64,000 nucleotides of DNA from Verpa conica. Its lineage: Eukaryota; Ascomycota; Pezizomycetes; Pezizales; Morchellaceae. Positions within the stretch are counted from its first letter, which is position 1. Each line of letters starts with the position of its first letter. The translations under genes and the position numbers were made by a program. The notes under the pieces were generated by a model, which worked only from the letters and a program-made list of their open reading frames with translations, had not been told where the DNA came from and made no database searches. Shown piece by piece: positions 34,851 to 45,083 of the stretch. The stretch covers positions 1,612,001 through 1,676,000 of the forward strand of contig JAUFSD010000002.1 in NCBI GenBank assembly GCA_033030425.1. Direction: 5' to 3'.

Positions 34851-35711
34851 ATGGCACCTCCACGCCACTTTCACTCTTTACTCCCCTCCCCTCACTTGGT
34901 CACTCTTTTACTATCACTATCCCATACAGTCTCTACAACTTGCTTTTCAACTTCGGCTTCCAGTCACCCAGAACACAGAATAAAACGCACTCCTCGACTT
35001 CGTGGAAATTTCGTTGTCGCTCCCACTCCCTCACCCTACGGCGTAACAACAGATATCCCCGTAGAAAAAAACAGAATGATAGTCATAATCGTTGGCGTAA
35101 TTTGCGGCCTTATTTTCCTTGGTATCTGCTGCTATGGCGCCCAAGGCGTCTTCAAAGCCTATCGACGCCGTCAAGTCCGAGCCGCATCTCACTCCATAAA
35201 CACCCGCCGCGCATCCACTGACTCTATCTGGGGGATCCCTCCAGAACCCCACTCTGCATATCCAAGAAACGACCGGCCATACGATTACCCGCAATACAAC
35301 CAAACATCCCTCGGGACAGCTACAATTTCCCGCGGTCATTCGGGGGCGGTGGAGAAAGAACTCGGCTTCCCAGTGTGGAGAAACGAAAACATTAATTCTC
35401 CAGCAAACTGGAACCAGAATGAACCGTCACCGGCGTATCATGAAAGCGGATATACAGGAATCCCACCTTATGATCTCGAAAAGGGAAATAACTATTCTCG
35501 GGAGAGTCTGCCGCCTATTGTACCGTTGAAGAACAATAAGGCTCCCAAAGCTCGAGACACAACGAGCGCTATAATCGAGGACCGGTTTGGACCTGGGGTG
35601 ATCAATAGGAGTGAGACCAGGAGTAGCTATGAGAGCTACCGACAAACAGCATCTGTAGTGCCGGTGAGACCGCCGACTACGCCGAAGCCGCTACCGATGC
35701 CGATGATTTAA
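34851..35711 (+). CDS. Single-pass membrane protein of unknown function
   Basis: 286 residues in one exon. Residues 1-30 are a hydrophobic signal-like start. A short Ser/Thr/Pro ectodomain follows, then one transmembrane helix at about 76-98 (MIVIIVGVICGLIFLGICCYGA). Next is a basic stop-transfer stretch (YRRRQVR) and a long cytoplasmic tail rich in Pro, Tyr, Ser and Asn. The layout (signal, Ser/Thr-rich ectodomain, one helix, disordered tail) resembles fungal cell-surface sensor or mid2-like proteins, but the Cys-rich WSC domain is absent and the ectodomain is short. I recognise no named family. Codon use and length make it a likely real gene. Confidence 0.7.
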   Translation: MAPPRHFHSLLPSPHLVTLLLSLSHTVSTTCFSTSASSHPEHRIKRTPRLRGNFVVAPTPSPYGVTTDIPVEKNRMIVIIVGVICGLIFLGICCYGAQGVFKAYRRRQVRAASHSINTRRASTDSIWGIPPEPHSAYPRNDRPYDYPQYNQTSLGTATISRGHSGAVEKELGFPVWRNENINSPANWNQNEPSPAYHESGYTGIPPYDLEKGNNYSRESLPPIVPLKNNKAPKARDTTSAIIEDRFGPGVINRSETRSSYESYRQTASVVPVRPPTTPKPLPMPMI

Positions 35712-36306
35712 TGAATATGTGGCTGGTATGCTTGAGGGCAGGTTACCTAGTATTGTATAGTCTCTCTTTTTTTTTCTCTCGCAGATTTCCTGGAGAAATT
35801 TCATAGATTGTTTCGGTTTTTTGGGCGTATTTTAAAGTTCTATGTACATGGGCTGGAGTTGCATTTGCGGCGTTATATTTTAGCTTTTGTCTAGTATTTT
35901 TTATTTCTGTACCTGGGGTGTAGTTTGATCTACGCTGCAGTGTGTTTTGGACGATTCTAGAGGTCCCATAGGAATAAACACCACTTATTTCAAGAACATG
36001 AATACAGGCATATCTGATTCAAGAAATCTGTATCTAGGGTTTCTAACACTTAGTACTAGTAGGCCGGTGATTAACACCGTAAAGGCGATATTATGATTGG
36101 GTACAGTAGAGCGCGTAGACGAGATGCTCTATTTTCATCGTTCTAGCACCAAACACATTAGTCCAGTAAAAAGAGCGCTGATGAGTAGATAGATAGTGAA
36201 AATTATTCTCTAAGGCACTGATAGGTTTGACGAAATAAACAAAAACAAGGCAACAAGACATAATATAAATTATAAACGCATATAAAAAAACAGGATTTTT
36301 CAGTCT
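35712..36306. other. Intergenic spacer between convergent genes
   Basis: Pyrimidine-rich then AT-rich 3' flanks of the membrane protein (+) and the 764-residue orphan (-). No other feature is visible. Confidence 0.5.
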
Positions 36307-38601
36307 TCAAAGAACATTAAACTCCGACAGTCGATTGTCATTAAAACTATTCAAGCATCCGGGAGATACCCAAGAAGACGTAAATCGTGACAAAGCTAGG
36401 CAGACAACTTGGGCTGTAATATCTCCGCCCGTCTGTACAAAAACTGGCTTGGCGTGTGTATGCCTATATTTCGATAGATACTCGGAGACACGATAGACTA
36501 TAACATCGCTCTTCAACTGGACCATTGAGGTATTGGGAGTTGCACATTGGCATTTGTAGCTCTGGGGGTAGATCGCTTTTTTGTAAATAGCTTCGGGGCC
36601 AAAGATTGCCTTCACAATACCACCGGCTCTTGCTCGAAAAACGACAGTTCTTTCATCGAATTCCCACCAAGGCTCTGCATCGAGACGTAGGAGTGTATCC
36701 GAGGGCTCGTTTTCCACTAATTTTGTAACTGTCCCGGATGAACCTGGTTCGGATTTAGGGTTCTGGGGTCTGTTTGAATGGCATATAAATCCATCTTGAT
36801 CTAGTGGCAAGTCGAGTATTTGCCCTACGCGTAGGTGGTACCTGAACCAAGCCTTAGGATCCGCCGATGGATGAACCAAGAGATCAGGAAGCATTAAAAT
36901 TCCGTTCTTTTGGAATCCAAGTACCGTTGTATCAAGACTGTTGGTATTCTGCGATGCGTACGCAAGTCTATTTTTAATCTCATCGCTTTTCGAGTTACCC
37001 GAGAAGACTAAGTATAGTAAATGCAGCCAATTACTATGGCTCATTGACGTGACGAATTTCCAACCTCCTGTGAAAGATGATGGCATTCTGTCTGAGAATA
37101 AACGGTAGTGAAAGCACTCAAATAAGGTCCATGAAGCTAGATTCCCTCGTCGGATGAAATCTGGACAGAAGGCGACTTCTGTATCTAACAAATCTACCGT
37201 GCTATCATCGGAGTGAAGCCATTTACAGCAGAGAGCATATATTGTAGCCAGGACAGCTACTCTTGCTACATACCAACTGTCTGCATCGTTGGTACTGGGT
37301 AGATCAACATATTCCTCTGAAAGGCCTTGGAACTGGCCAACAGAGTTAGTTAAAATCCAGATACTGTCCATGTCCGAATGTGAGGGAAGAAACTTCTGCA
37401 AGGGCTTGGTAATGACAAAAGTAAGCCATTGTAGCTTATCGGATAATCTCGGGTTGGTGGATTCGTATGATTTTTTATCTGCAAAACTGCCAAGAGCAGC
37501 TCTTGTGAATGGGAGGTCTGCACTGAAGCCAAGGTGGTGCTCTATTCTTGGGGGCGGCTCTAGTAGATTGAGAACGTAATAGAAGGTAAAGTCCCAAACT
37601 TCAGACAAAAAGTGTGTATTAATAAGGGAATTACTATCGTTTAGATGTCGGAAAGCGACCCGGGGGATAGATCGAATAGACCCAATGCGCGGCTTGGATA
37701 AAGCCTGAAAGTTCCGGCTCCCAATAGTGAGGAGGTCGGTGGGAACATTGTTTAACGTAACAAGAAAGATTTCTTGATATGTTGGTTGATAGCCAACATT
37801 CTCGATGTAGACTTCATAGTCTCTCTTCGACGAAATAGCATGCATTGCAGCGCCTACATCAAACCCAAGCTGAGCCATTATTACCGCCAAAGCCCACACC
37901 TTGAGGGAGCGAGTTGGATAAACCCGTTGCTTCCGTTTCAACTCAGATGTCAAAATCCATCTCAGTGCTCCAATGAAATTTGGAGCATCTGATTCCAGGA
38001 ACTCGTCGCATTCAAAAACGTCTGTATGTGTTGCCCCGGTTATATTTGGTAGTTTCGAATCTACCGTATCTTGAAGTCTTTGACGGAGCTGATCGCTGTC
38101 TTCTTCAACTGCTGCAGACTTAATGTATTCTCGTAGGGAAGAGAGCAAAGGCCCATCAATAGTCTCGTCCCCTCCCTCCTGGTCTGAAATGTACAGTGTG
38201 CCTGGGAGTGCGCCGACTAAGATTTCCAAGACGGTGGGGGTGTTGTAAAAACACAAAAGGGCGCAAATAACTGCTCTTAAGCACACTATACCTGCATCGC
38301 CGGTTGATGCTGTGGAAGCGTTAGGTAGTGTGACACAGGAAAGAATTCCGTCTGGGCTCCTTGCAACCCCACGGAGAAGACTATCTTGCCTCCTGGGGAT
38401 ATATCGTAGTAGGTTGAAGGTGCTTGTGGCAGATAGCTGTGCACCTTTCAACTCCACCAATCCAGCAAGTGACCGACCTCTATCTCGGACCTTCCACCAG
38501 CCATATGCTCCTGTAGCAAGTTGGACAGCTAATTCGACACTGAAGAGAGATACACTGATTTGGCTCAAGGGGCCAGCGGCTACTGTAAAGCCTAGTTCCA
38601 T
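36307..38601 (-). CDS. Hypothetical 764-residue protein, intronless
   Basis: One long uninterrupted frame in a genome where most other genes of this size have introns. No signal peptide. Hydrophobic stretches (IVCLRAVICALLCFYN, RVAVLATIYALCCKW) are short and Cys-containing and are not clear membrane helices. Near the C terminus a CQC pair (YKCQCATPNTSMVQLKSDVIVYRVSEYL) and KPVFVQTGGDITAQVVCLALSRF look like the most conserved kind of segment. I cannot assign a family or function. Length, composition and lack of stops over 2.3 kb argue strongly for a real gene. The start Met at 38601 is the first in frame; a later start cannot be excluded. Confidence 0.75.
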   Translation of the reverse strand: MELGFTVAAGPLSQISVSLFSVELAVQLATGAYGWWKVRDRGRSLAGLVELKGAQLSATSTFNLLRYIPRRQDSLLRGVARSPDGILSCVTLPNASTASTGDAGIVCLRAVICALLCFYNTPTVLEILVGALPGTLYISDQEGGDETIDGPLLSSLREYIKSAAVEEDSDQLRQRLQDTVDSKLPNITGATHTDVFECDEFLESDAPNFIGALRWILTSELKRKQRVYPTRSLKVWALAVIMAQLGFDVGAAMHAISSKRDYEVYIENVGYQPTYQEIFLVTLNNVPTDLLTIGSRNFQALSKPRIGSIRSIPRVAFRHLNDSNSLINTHFLSEVWDFTFYYVLNLLEPPPRIEHHLGFSADLPFTRAALGSFADKKSYESTNPRLSDKLQWLTFVITKPLQKFLPSHSDMDSIWILTNSVGQFQGLSEEYVDLPSTNDADSWYVARVAVLATIYALCCKWLHSDDSTVDLLDTEVAFCPDFIRRGNLASWTLFECFHYRLFSDRMPSSFTGGWKFVTSMSHSNWLHLLYLVFSGNSKSDEIKNRLAYASQNTNSLDTTVLGFQKNGILMLPDLLVHPSADPKAWFRYHLRVGQILDLPLDQDGFICHSNRPQNPKSEPGSSGTVTKLVENEPSDTLLRLDAEPWWEFDERTVVFRARAGGIVKAIFGPEAIYKKAIYPQSYKCQCATPNTSMVQLKSDVIVYRVSEYLSKYRHTHAKPVFVQTGGDITAQVVCLALSRFTSSWVSPGCLNSFNDNRLSEFNVL

Positions 38602-39669
38602 GGCTGAATCTGATATTCGAGCTAAAGCGTATTAGAAATAATTAACTCTTAGACCTTGGAGAATATCTTACATAATGCACTTTTTCTATAAATTCTTCGG
38701 ACGAGCCTCGAGGTGAATATGTTTTTTGGCTACTCATGATCAGTATAATTTCATGAATATTCGTGCAGGGCTCCTATGGACTCACTCCCGGTTTCTTTAT
38801 TTTAAAAAGGCTACTTTGGTGGTTTTCAGACGTCAGGTAGAATTCTCCCTATATATATTTAGTGGAACCTGCTACATCGAGGAACCAGGGCTTATAAGTG
38901 CGCTGCGTTCTATTATAACCCAAAATTACTTTCCTATAGTTAGGTAACGGTTATAGAAAGAATGATCATCATGCCCCACTTTTCTAATGTTGTTCTGGCA
39001 AATAAACTGATGAGACAACACATTGGGCCGGTGGTTGCCTTGATTTTGATAATCCCGACCCCAGCCGCTGGCGGTTCTGCGGGTAGTATCCTTGAGTGCT
39101 GCGGTCCGTTCCGCCCACGCCACCAACAAGCATGAGCTTGAGACCCACCGTAGGTAAAAAAGGTCTGTTGGTAACAGTTTTTGATTCGTCCTGACCTAGA
39201 ATATCAGCGGTCGAAATGGCTAGCCTTCGCAGTTCTGTATGCCTAACATGATTGTGCTATCGTGCGAATAGGATGAATAGATATATGTATTTATTGACAT
39301 GAAGCTAGTGTTAGAATCCCGCAATGTTCAGTTTACATTTATATCACACTATCATATTACATAATCTATAGGATGCAAAGGGTCTGGAAACAGGGGTGTG
39401 ACGTTCACCAACGAATTCACTAGTTACTGGGTTAACTAAGGAGGTTAAAAATGGTTACTAGAGCTACTTACTGGTCCTCTTGGCCTATAACCCTAGGCCT
39501 TGAGCTTATTAGCTCAGGTATGGTTAGGGATTACAGTCATAATAGTGGTTACGCTGTATACTTATGTACGTTGACTGGGAATTGATAAGTGAAAGAAATA
39601 CTACTGAAAGAAATTTCATAATAGTAGACCTATGAGATAAGCAAAAGTCTAGGATATTCGCCGCCCACG
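38602..39669. other. Intergenic region
   Basis: Promoter side of the orphan gene and 3' flank of the glutamine-synthetase-like gene. Only short open frames of 75 residues or fewer. Nothing supportable. Confidence 0.5.
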
Positions 39670-41552
39670 TTAAACAGTCTCAATATATCTTTTCACCTCC
39701 CAATCTGTCACGGCCTCTTCCCAAAGTCTCCATTCGTGCTCCCTAGTCCCCGCAAAATGCTCCACAAATTCATCTCCAAGGGCCTCTCTTGCTACACTTC
39801 CTTCTTCCTTCATCTTCTTAACACCCTCCATCAGATTTCTTGCCAATCGCTCCCCGTCGCCAGTCTCAGTACCCTTTCCAAGAGGAGGGATAGTAATCTC
39901 AAGTCTTTTCTCGATCCCGCGCAAGCCGATGGCAAGTATGGCGCTTAGAACGTAAAACGGATTAGTGTCTGCACCAGGGGTTCGGACTTCAAAGCGGGTG
40001 GATTTTGGAGAGGCAGTTGGTGGAGCTATGAGACGTATTGAAGCCGCTCGGTGTTCTAGTCCCCAAGATACAGTGACGGGTGCCCAGAAATTTTCGACGA
40101 GGCGTTTATAAGAGTTTATGGTCGGGGCTAATATTGGCATTATGGATGGAAGACCCTCCAATACTCCAGCTAAGAATTGCCGCCCCAGATCTGAGAGATA
40201 GGCCAAATCAGGGTATGGAGGGTTCGGATCACGTTCAGGCCGAGCAAAAAGGTTTTTGCCCTCAGCATTAACGAGAGATACTAAGCTATATGATTAGTAT
40301 CCCCTTCGCTTGCACTCATCGACAGTGATCGGATTTTTTTTGTTTTGTGGTTTTTAAAAATGGTGGGTTTAACTTACTATGCATATGACCCGAGTTTCCA
40401 GGCAGTCCTTCTTTTGGCTTTGCCATGAAACATGGAGTGATACCATATTTCGACCCTAAAGACTTGACCACATATCTATTTCACGGCATTAAGTTATTGA
40501 ATTTCGGGGACGGAGCTTATGTCAGGGTTGTAACTAACTTAAATAAACTGGCTCTATCAGCCATCAGGGTGATTTCGCTAAATTCTAGTGCAGCTTCATA
40601 GACCCCAGGTCCAGACTCCGTGTGCCAACCCTCTATAGGAACATTGAATTTCTTGCCTATAGGAGAGTATTTGTAAGTTTTGATTATTTGTTCTATGTTC
40701 AGATGCTATATTTTAGACCTTCTAGTTCGATCCCTTTAAGGGAATATCCTAGTGGAATAATAAACTCTAGCATTCATCGCGCTATATAGAGGATAATAAC
40801 ACAGGAGCTTGGAGAACTTACAAACTTCGAAGATACCATAATAGAACTCTTGGTTTTGTACAGGCCTCGTGAGAGAATATCCGAACATTCCTGGTGTCAA
40901 ATTTTCCAAACCTATCCCATTTCCTGCATTCAGACTTTTTGAGGTTTCCTGAAAATTAAAAAATTCATACTCCGCTTTAGGAGGATTCAGCTCTTATATT
41001 AGCCCTCTGTTCTCACCTTTACCGTTGAAAGAATATATACAAACCTCCAGCCATAGCTTTCCATCCTTTTTGTTCTGCTTTCTCCACGATAGTCCCCAGT
41101 AACCCCCTCGGACAGGGGGGAATCGGTTTTTGCGAGTCAGGATCATGAAAAGTAACCAAAAAGAAAGGAACGCCCATCCCGGACCCGGACCCATGATACC
41201 CCCCTGCTTCTTCCCAAGGTATTCTTCTGAAGCTTTGGAAATCTACCTTGGCCAATAGATCACGGTACCCATTCTCAGCGTTTGATATAAGCAGCTCGCG
41301 GAAGTAGGTTTTGTCATGCATATCCCAACCAAATACTACCGAACAGAACCCGAAGCCGGATTCTGCGATCGATAGGAATTTCTTTTTAGATATCAGCTTC
41401 CCTGAGAGAGAGAAAGGTTAGCTAGTGAGTTATGGCTTGGATTTACCAGACATACCGCGCAGTTGTCCATCCGCGTCAACTCCGGCAAGTTTTACTTTAT
41501 CGTCATTTGACAACTCCTGAGTAATAGACTCGAGGGTATAGACTGTCACCAT
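39670..41552 (-). CDS. Type-I glutamine-synthetase-like enzyme (FluG/GSI-related)
   Basis: Six exons: 41552-41456, 41401-41045, 40974-40822, 40656-40539, 40475-40378 and 40280-39670, giving 477 residues with all phases closing. N-terminal beta-grasp part: VKLAGVDADGQLRGK, GFGFCSVVFGWDMHDKTYF. Catalytic part: AMAGAEYEFFNFQ (metal-binding Glu), IEGWHTESGPGVYEAAL, KYGITPCFMAKPKEGLPGNSGHMHISLVNAEGKNLF (ATP and glutamate binding), then RFEVRTPGADTNPFYVLSAILAIGL. The family joins an amine to the gamma-carboxyl of glutamate using ATP. Fungal members of this prokaryote-type group are not the main nitrogen-assimilating enzyme; some act on polyamines or in developmental signalling (FluG). Which applies here is unknown. 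It is divergent from the SDR gene at 42065, with 512 bp between starts. Confidence 0.92.
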
Positions 41553-42064
41553 AGTACCGTAGTTTTATTCTTACCTGAGGCTGTGGTTGTAGATTTTTTG
41601 TTGATGGCGATATTTGTAGGATCTTGTAGTTGGTGAGGATACGAGTCTGGGAGCGGGGAGTTAACTTTGCAGGTCAGGATTCAACCTAGGATACGAGTAT
41701 TGTTTCATATCGTCAGCGGCTTATCTATGTTTTGCATAGTGACTTACTAGACCATTAGCCACAGTATCAGGGTTATCATTCCAGCCACAGACGCCTCGCT
41801 TTGTATCGGGCTAGCTGATAAGCGTCATAACCCGAGATAAAAATCGAGATCGATGCCCCGCTTCGTACCAGTATGGTTTTAGTTAACGTAACCGGCGGTG
41901 CTAAAGTGAAGTAGCTGTCTCTACGCTTAGGGCCTGATAGGTTCTGATAGAAATATGGGTGGTTCCCCGCAAGCGACTCCTCTTCTGCTCATCCATTATC
42001 CATTACTCCTACTCAGCTTATAGAGAAGTTGCCCTCCTGAAACGCCTCAAAAAATTAAATCGTG
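41553..42064. promoter_or_regulatory. Shared divergent promoter region
   Basis: 512 bp separate the start codons of the glutamine-synthetase-like gene (-) and the SDR gene (+). No other feature is seen, so both promoters must lie here or overlap the genes. Co-regulation is possible but not shown. Confidence 0.5.
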
Positions 42065-43374
42065 ATGGGAAGACTTGATGGAAAGAACTGCATTGTCACT
42101 GGTGCTGCTGGGTACGGCCTCCATTATGAACATCATGTACCTCATAAACTGACAACTGGATTTTGTAACCAGCGGCATTGGTCTTGAAACTTCCATTCTG
42201 TTCGCCCAGAATGGGGCCTCAGTTCTAATGGCAGATTACAACAAAGATGCATTGGAAGCTGCGCACGCTAAGGCCCAAAAGTTGGCTCCTGGTGCTAAAA
42301 TTGAAATCATCGTATGTCGTGTTTAAATACCCTTTTCCAACGATCATATTTCTAAGATGAGGACATCCAGGTCTGTAATGTGGCAAAAGAGGCAGAGGTT
42401 GAGCAGATGGTTACCGCGGTAGATAGTTGGGGTGGGGTCGATGTTATTTTTAATAATGCTGGAATCATGCACTCAGAGGTTAATTTAATTCATTCATTCT
42501 ACTCCTTCCCATTTATGTTTGCGGTTTATAGCTAATATAATGTAAGCAAATTAGGACGATGACGCTGTTAACACTACAGAGAAGGTTTGGGATGAGACTC
42601 ACAACATTAATGTATCTCAATTCCCAATATTCCCTGGTAAAATTCAAACGCTGAAAAGTAATAGGTCAAAGGTGTCTGGTTTGGATGCAAGCATGCTGTT
42701 TTGTCGTTCCGTAAACACAAAAAGACAAAAACATCGGTAATCAACACCGCTTCCGTTGTCGCTCTCGTTGGTAGTGCTACTGCACAGGTGGCATACACAG
42801 CCTCCAAGGGAGCAGTATTAGCTATGACAAGGGAATTAGCTATGGTACACGCTCGTGAAGGTTTGTATTAAATCTGTATAAATTATGGCACTTGCTAATA
42901 GCTACTAAACAGGCTTCCGTTTCAACTCACTGTGCCCTGCTCCCCTAAATACTCCACGTAAGTTACATCACTCCTATTTGAAATTTTTGACTACCTTGTC
43001 CCTTGTAAAGTCATCAATATCACATAGAATATAAAAGCTAAAGGTCTCATTACACAGTCCTCCAAGACTTCTTGGGTTCCGACCAGGCAAAGCGTGATCG
43101 CCGCGAAATTCACTTTCCTACAGGGAGATTTGGAGAGCCCATTGAACAAGCACAAATGGTTGTATTCTTAGCAAGTGATGAGAGTAGCTTCGTCATTGGC
43201 CAGGAGTTAGTTGTTGATGGTGGAATGACCAAGGTAGAAATCCCCCGACGCAATTCCACCCTTCAATCTACACATAGAAATGGCGTTTATTAATCTCTCT
43301 TTGTTTGATAGGCTTATGTCACCCCTGAAGGGCGCCCAGTTCCACCACCCTTGAACAATGCGTTTGGCCGTTAA
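42065..43374 (+). CDS. Short-chain dehydrogenase/reductase (classical SDR)
   Basis: Eight exons: 42065-42111, 42173-42311, 42371-42478, 42555-42611, 42665-42860, 42913-42957, 43058-43233 and 43312-43374, giving 276 residues. The cofactor motif TGAAGGIG (residues 12-19) is formed across the first intron. NNAG is at 90-93 and the catalytic Ser147, Tyr161 and Lys165 are in place (NTAS, YTASK). The C-terminal VVDGGMTK is typical of classical NAD(P)H enzymes. Expected to oxidise or reduce a small alcohol or ketone in the cytosol; the substrate is unknown. Very dense introns (seven in 1.3 kb) include a 45-nt exon. The last exon adds a proline-rich tail of about 20 residues. Confidence 0.93.
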
Positions 43375-44339
43375 TTAATGTACATTTGGTTATGCCACAA
43401 GGCTTTTTTTTATCTAGTTGCATGTATGCATGGGCTATAGGAAGAATATGTGTCAAAATAACAAAACAAATTATCATCTGTTGGTTACTATGTTCCTCAT
43501 ATACCATGGCCAACCCTATATATAATTAAGCTCACTTAACTTGAAATTGGATAGAAATCTCTTGATTTCTTCCTATCCCATAACCCGGTGAAGCTGCCCC
43601 GCTAATGGGGGTCAGCATTTCAATACTATCTATTGGCTAGTTCTATGTAGTTGACAAAGCTGCTATTCTGTGTTGAGCCACTGCCACTTTGGGGAGGCTG
43701 CATTTTCCACCAGGTTATGAAATAATGCTATCATCTCTGACCCAGCTTCCTAGATTTTTTTAAATTCATGGTACCCTACAAACAAGAGGATAAAAAGGAG
43801 TCCCTCAGGCAGGAAACGCTGCCTGCATTATAACCACTGTTGACTCTTCAATTAGTAGGACTTATACTATATAGTTTGTCCTAGTTATTAGGCTTCCGTT
43901 TCTCCTCGAATTTACTTGTTCGACCAGCTAGCCTACTTAAACAAATATTGTGGTATTTATTAAGCTCCGTGGTACGTACTCATACGTCATCACTCGGATA
44001 TAGTCCTTCCTCACTATAGCTACTAGCCCAAAGCACTGGTAGCGACTGATATCTATTTCTAAAGTAGCTGTGCAAGCAACGTAGCATCCTTAGTCTGAAG
44101 TATAGAGATTTATTATATCATAAAACTCGCTCAGCCTATAGTAGAAGATAATGATAGTTAATCAATGAATTAAGTGTAATCTATTGCTCTAGATCTAATC
44201 TACCTCAAACAGAAAAACAAAAAAAACAGTGCAGTGTACCAATGCCAAATGTAAAATCAGAACTAAGCCCCCCCTTTCCTAGAATTATTTCCTCTAGGAT
44301 TCCAGTTATAACCATGATTCGTATTTACTATGCCTTCCT
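43375..44339. other. Intergenic region between convergent genes
   Basis: AT-rich 3' flanks of the SDR gene (+) and the But2-like gene (-). No supported feature. Confidence 0.5.
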
Positions 44340-45083
44340 TTACCACTCAAAACCATCGGCCCAAATATCTTTCCTATCCGCAATCTCGATAATGAGACCA
44401 TGATTCCAACTCCAGTTTGCGCCACTCTTGGGAGTACCGGCGCCTCTAACCTCCCAACCAGTCGGCTTCGTTGGGCAATTGAAATCTTGCTTGAAGGCAG
44501 TGTACAACAAAAAGTCCCCGTTCGAGCTATCACCAAGTGAAAGTCTCTTCCCAGTAGCTGGGTTCAAGGGCAGAAAGGATGCAATTGGGCTATCTCCGGA
44601 GACAGGTTTGTTATTGAAGGTTAATTTATCGTCGACCATTCCGGATGTCAGAGGATAGATATCCTCCGTGCCAAGATCATTACTACCATCACCAGCCGAG
44701 AAGGAGAAATGGAAACGACAAGTCTTGCCCGCGTGGGTCGAGTTGAATTCAAATGCAAGATATGTGTCCGGTCCGATCTGTTGAGTCTCGAGAATTGTGG
44801 TATTTGGTGTTTTCGCGTCTACTGACACTTGAAGGTATGCACCAAGGGCGACATTTCCATTGGGAAGTTTGACTGGGAGCTGGTAAGACCTGAGAGGAAG
44901 TGGAGGGGTGAACGGAGGGCCTGTAGGAGTTGCGAAAGGAGGCGCCGGGGTAGTGGTGGGACCCGGGCCGTCAATAGTGATTGTTGTAGTTACAGTTGCT
45001 GTAGATACAGGTTCGCATAGGGGTGCCGCATTAGAAAGCGATGCAACGAGAGAAAGAATAGTAAAGGCGATAAAGGACTTCAT
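44340..45083 (-). CDS. Secreted protein with But2-C-like domain
   Basis: 247 residues, one exon. Residues 1-19 form a signal peptide (MKSFIAFTILSLVASLSNA). A Thr/Pro-rich linker follows (about 27-65, likely O-glycosylated). The folded domain carries YLAFEFNSTHAGKTCRFHFSF and GDGSNDLGTEDIYPL, features I associate with the But2 C-terminal-like domain of secreted fungal proteins (PF09792). It ends IWADGFEW with no GPI signal. The biochemical role of these extracellular proteins is not known. An N-glycosylation sequon is present in NSTH. The family call is from memory of the pattern. Confidence 0.78.
   Translation of the reverse strand: MKSFIAFTILSLVASLSNAAPLCEPVSTATVTTTITIDGPGPTTTPAPPFATPTGPPFTPPLPLRSYQLPVKLPNGNVALGAYLQVSVDAKTPNTTILETQQIGPDTYLAFEFNSTHAGKTCRFHFSFSAGDGSNDLGTEDIYPLTSGMVDDKLTFNNKPVSGDSPIASFLPLNPATGKRLSLGDSSNGDFLLYTAFKQDFNCPTKPTGWEVRGAGTPKSGANWSWNHGLIIEIADRKDIWADGFEW

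Noticed and set aside
40725..40745. GTTCGATCCC, like a tRNA T-loop
   Set aside because: Lies inside the third intron of the glutamine-synthetase-like gene, and no matching acceptor, D or anticodon arms could be paired around it.
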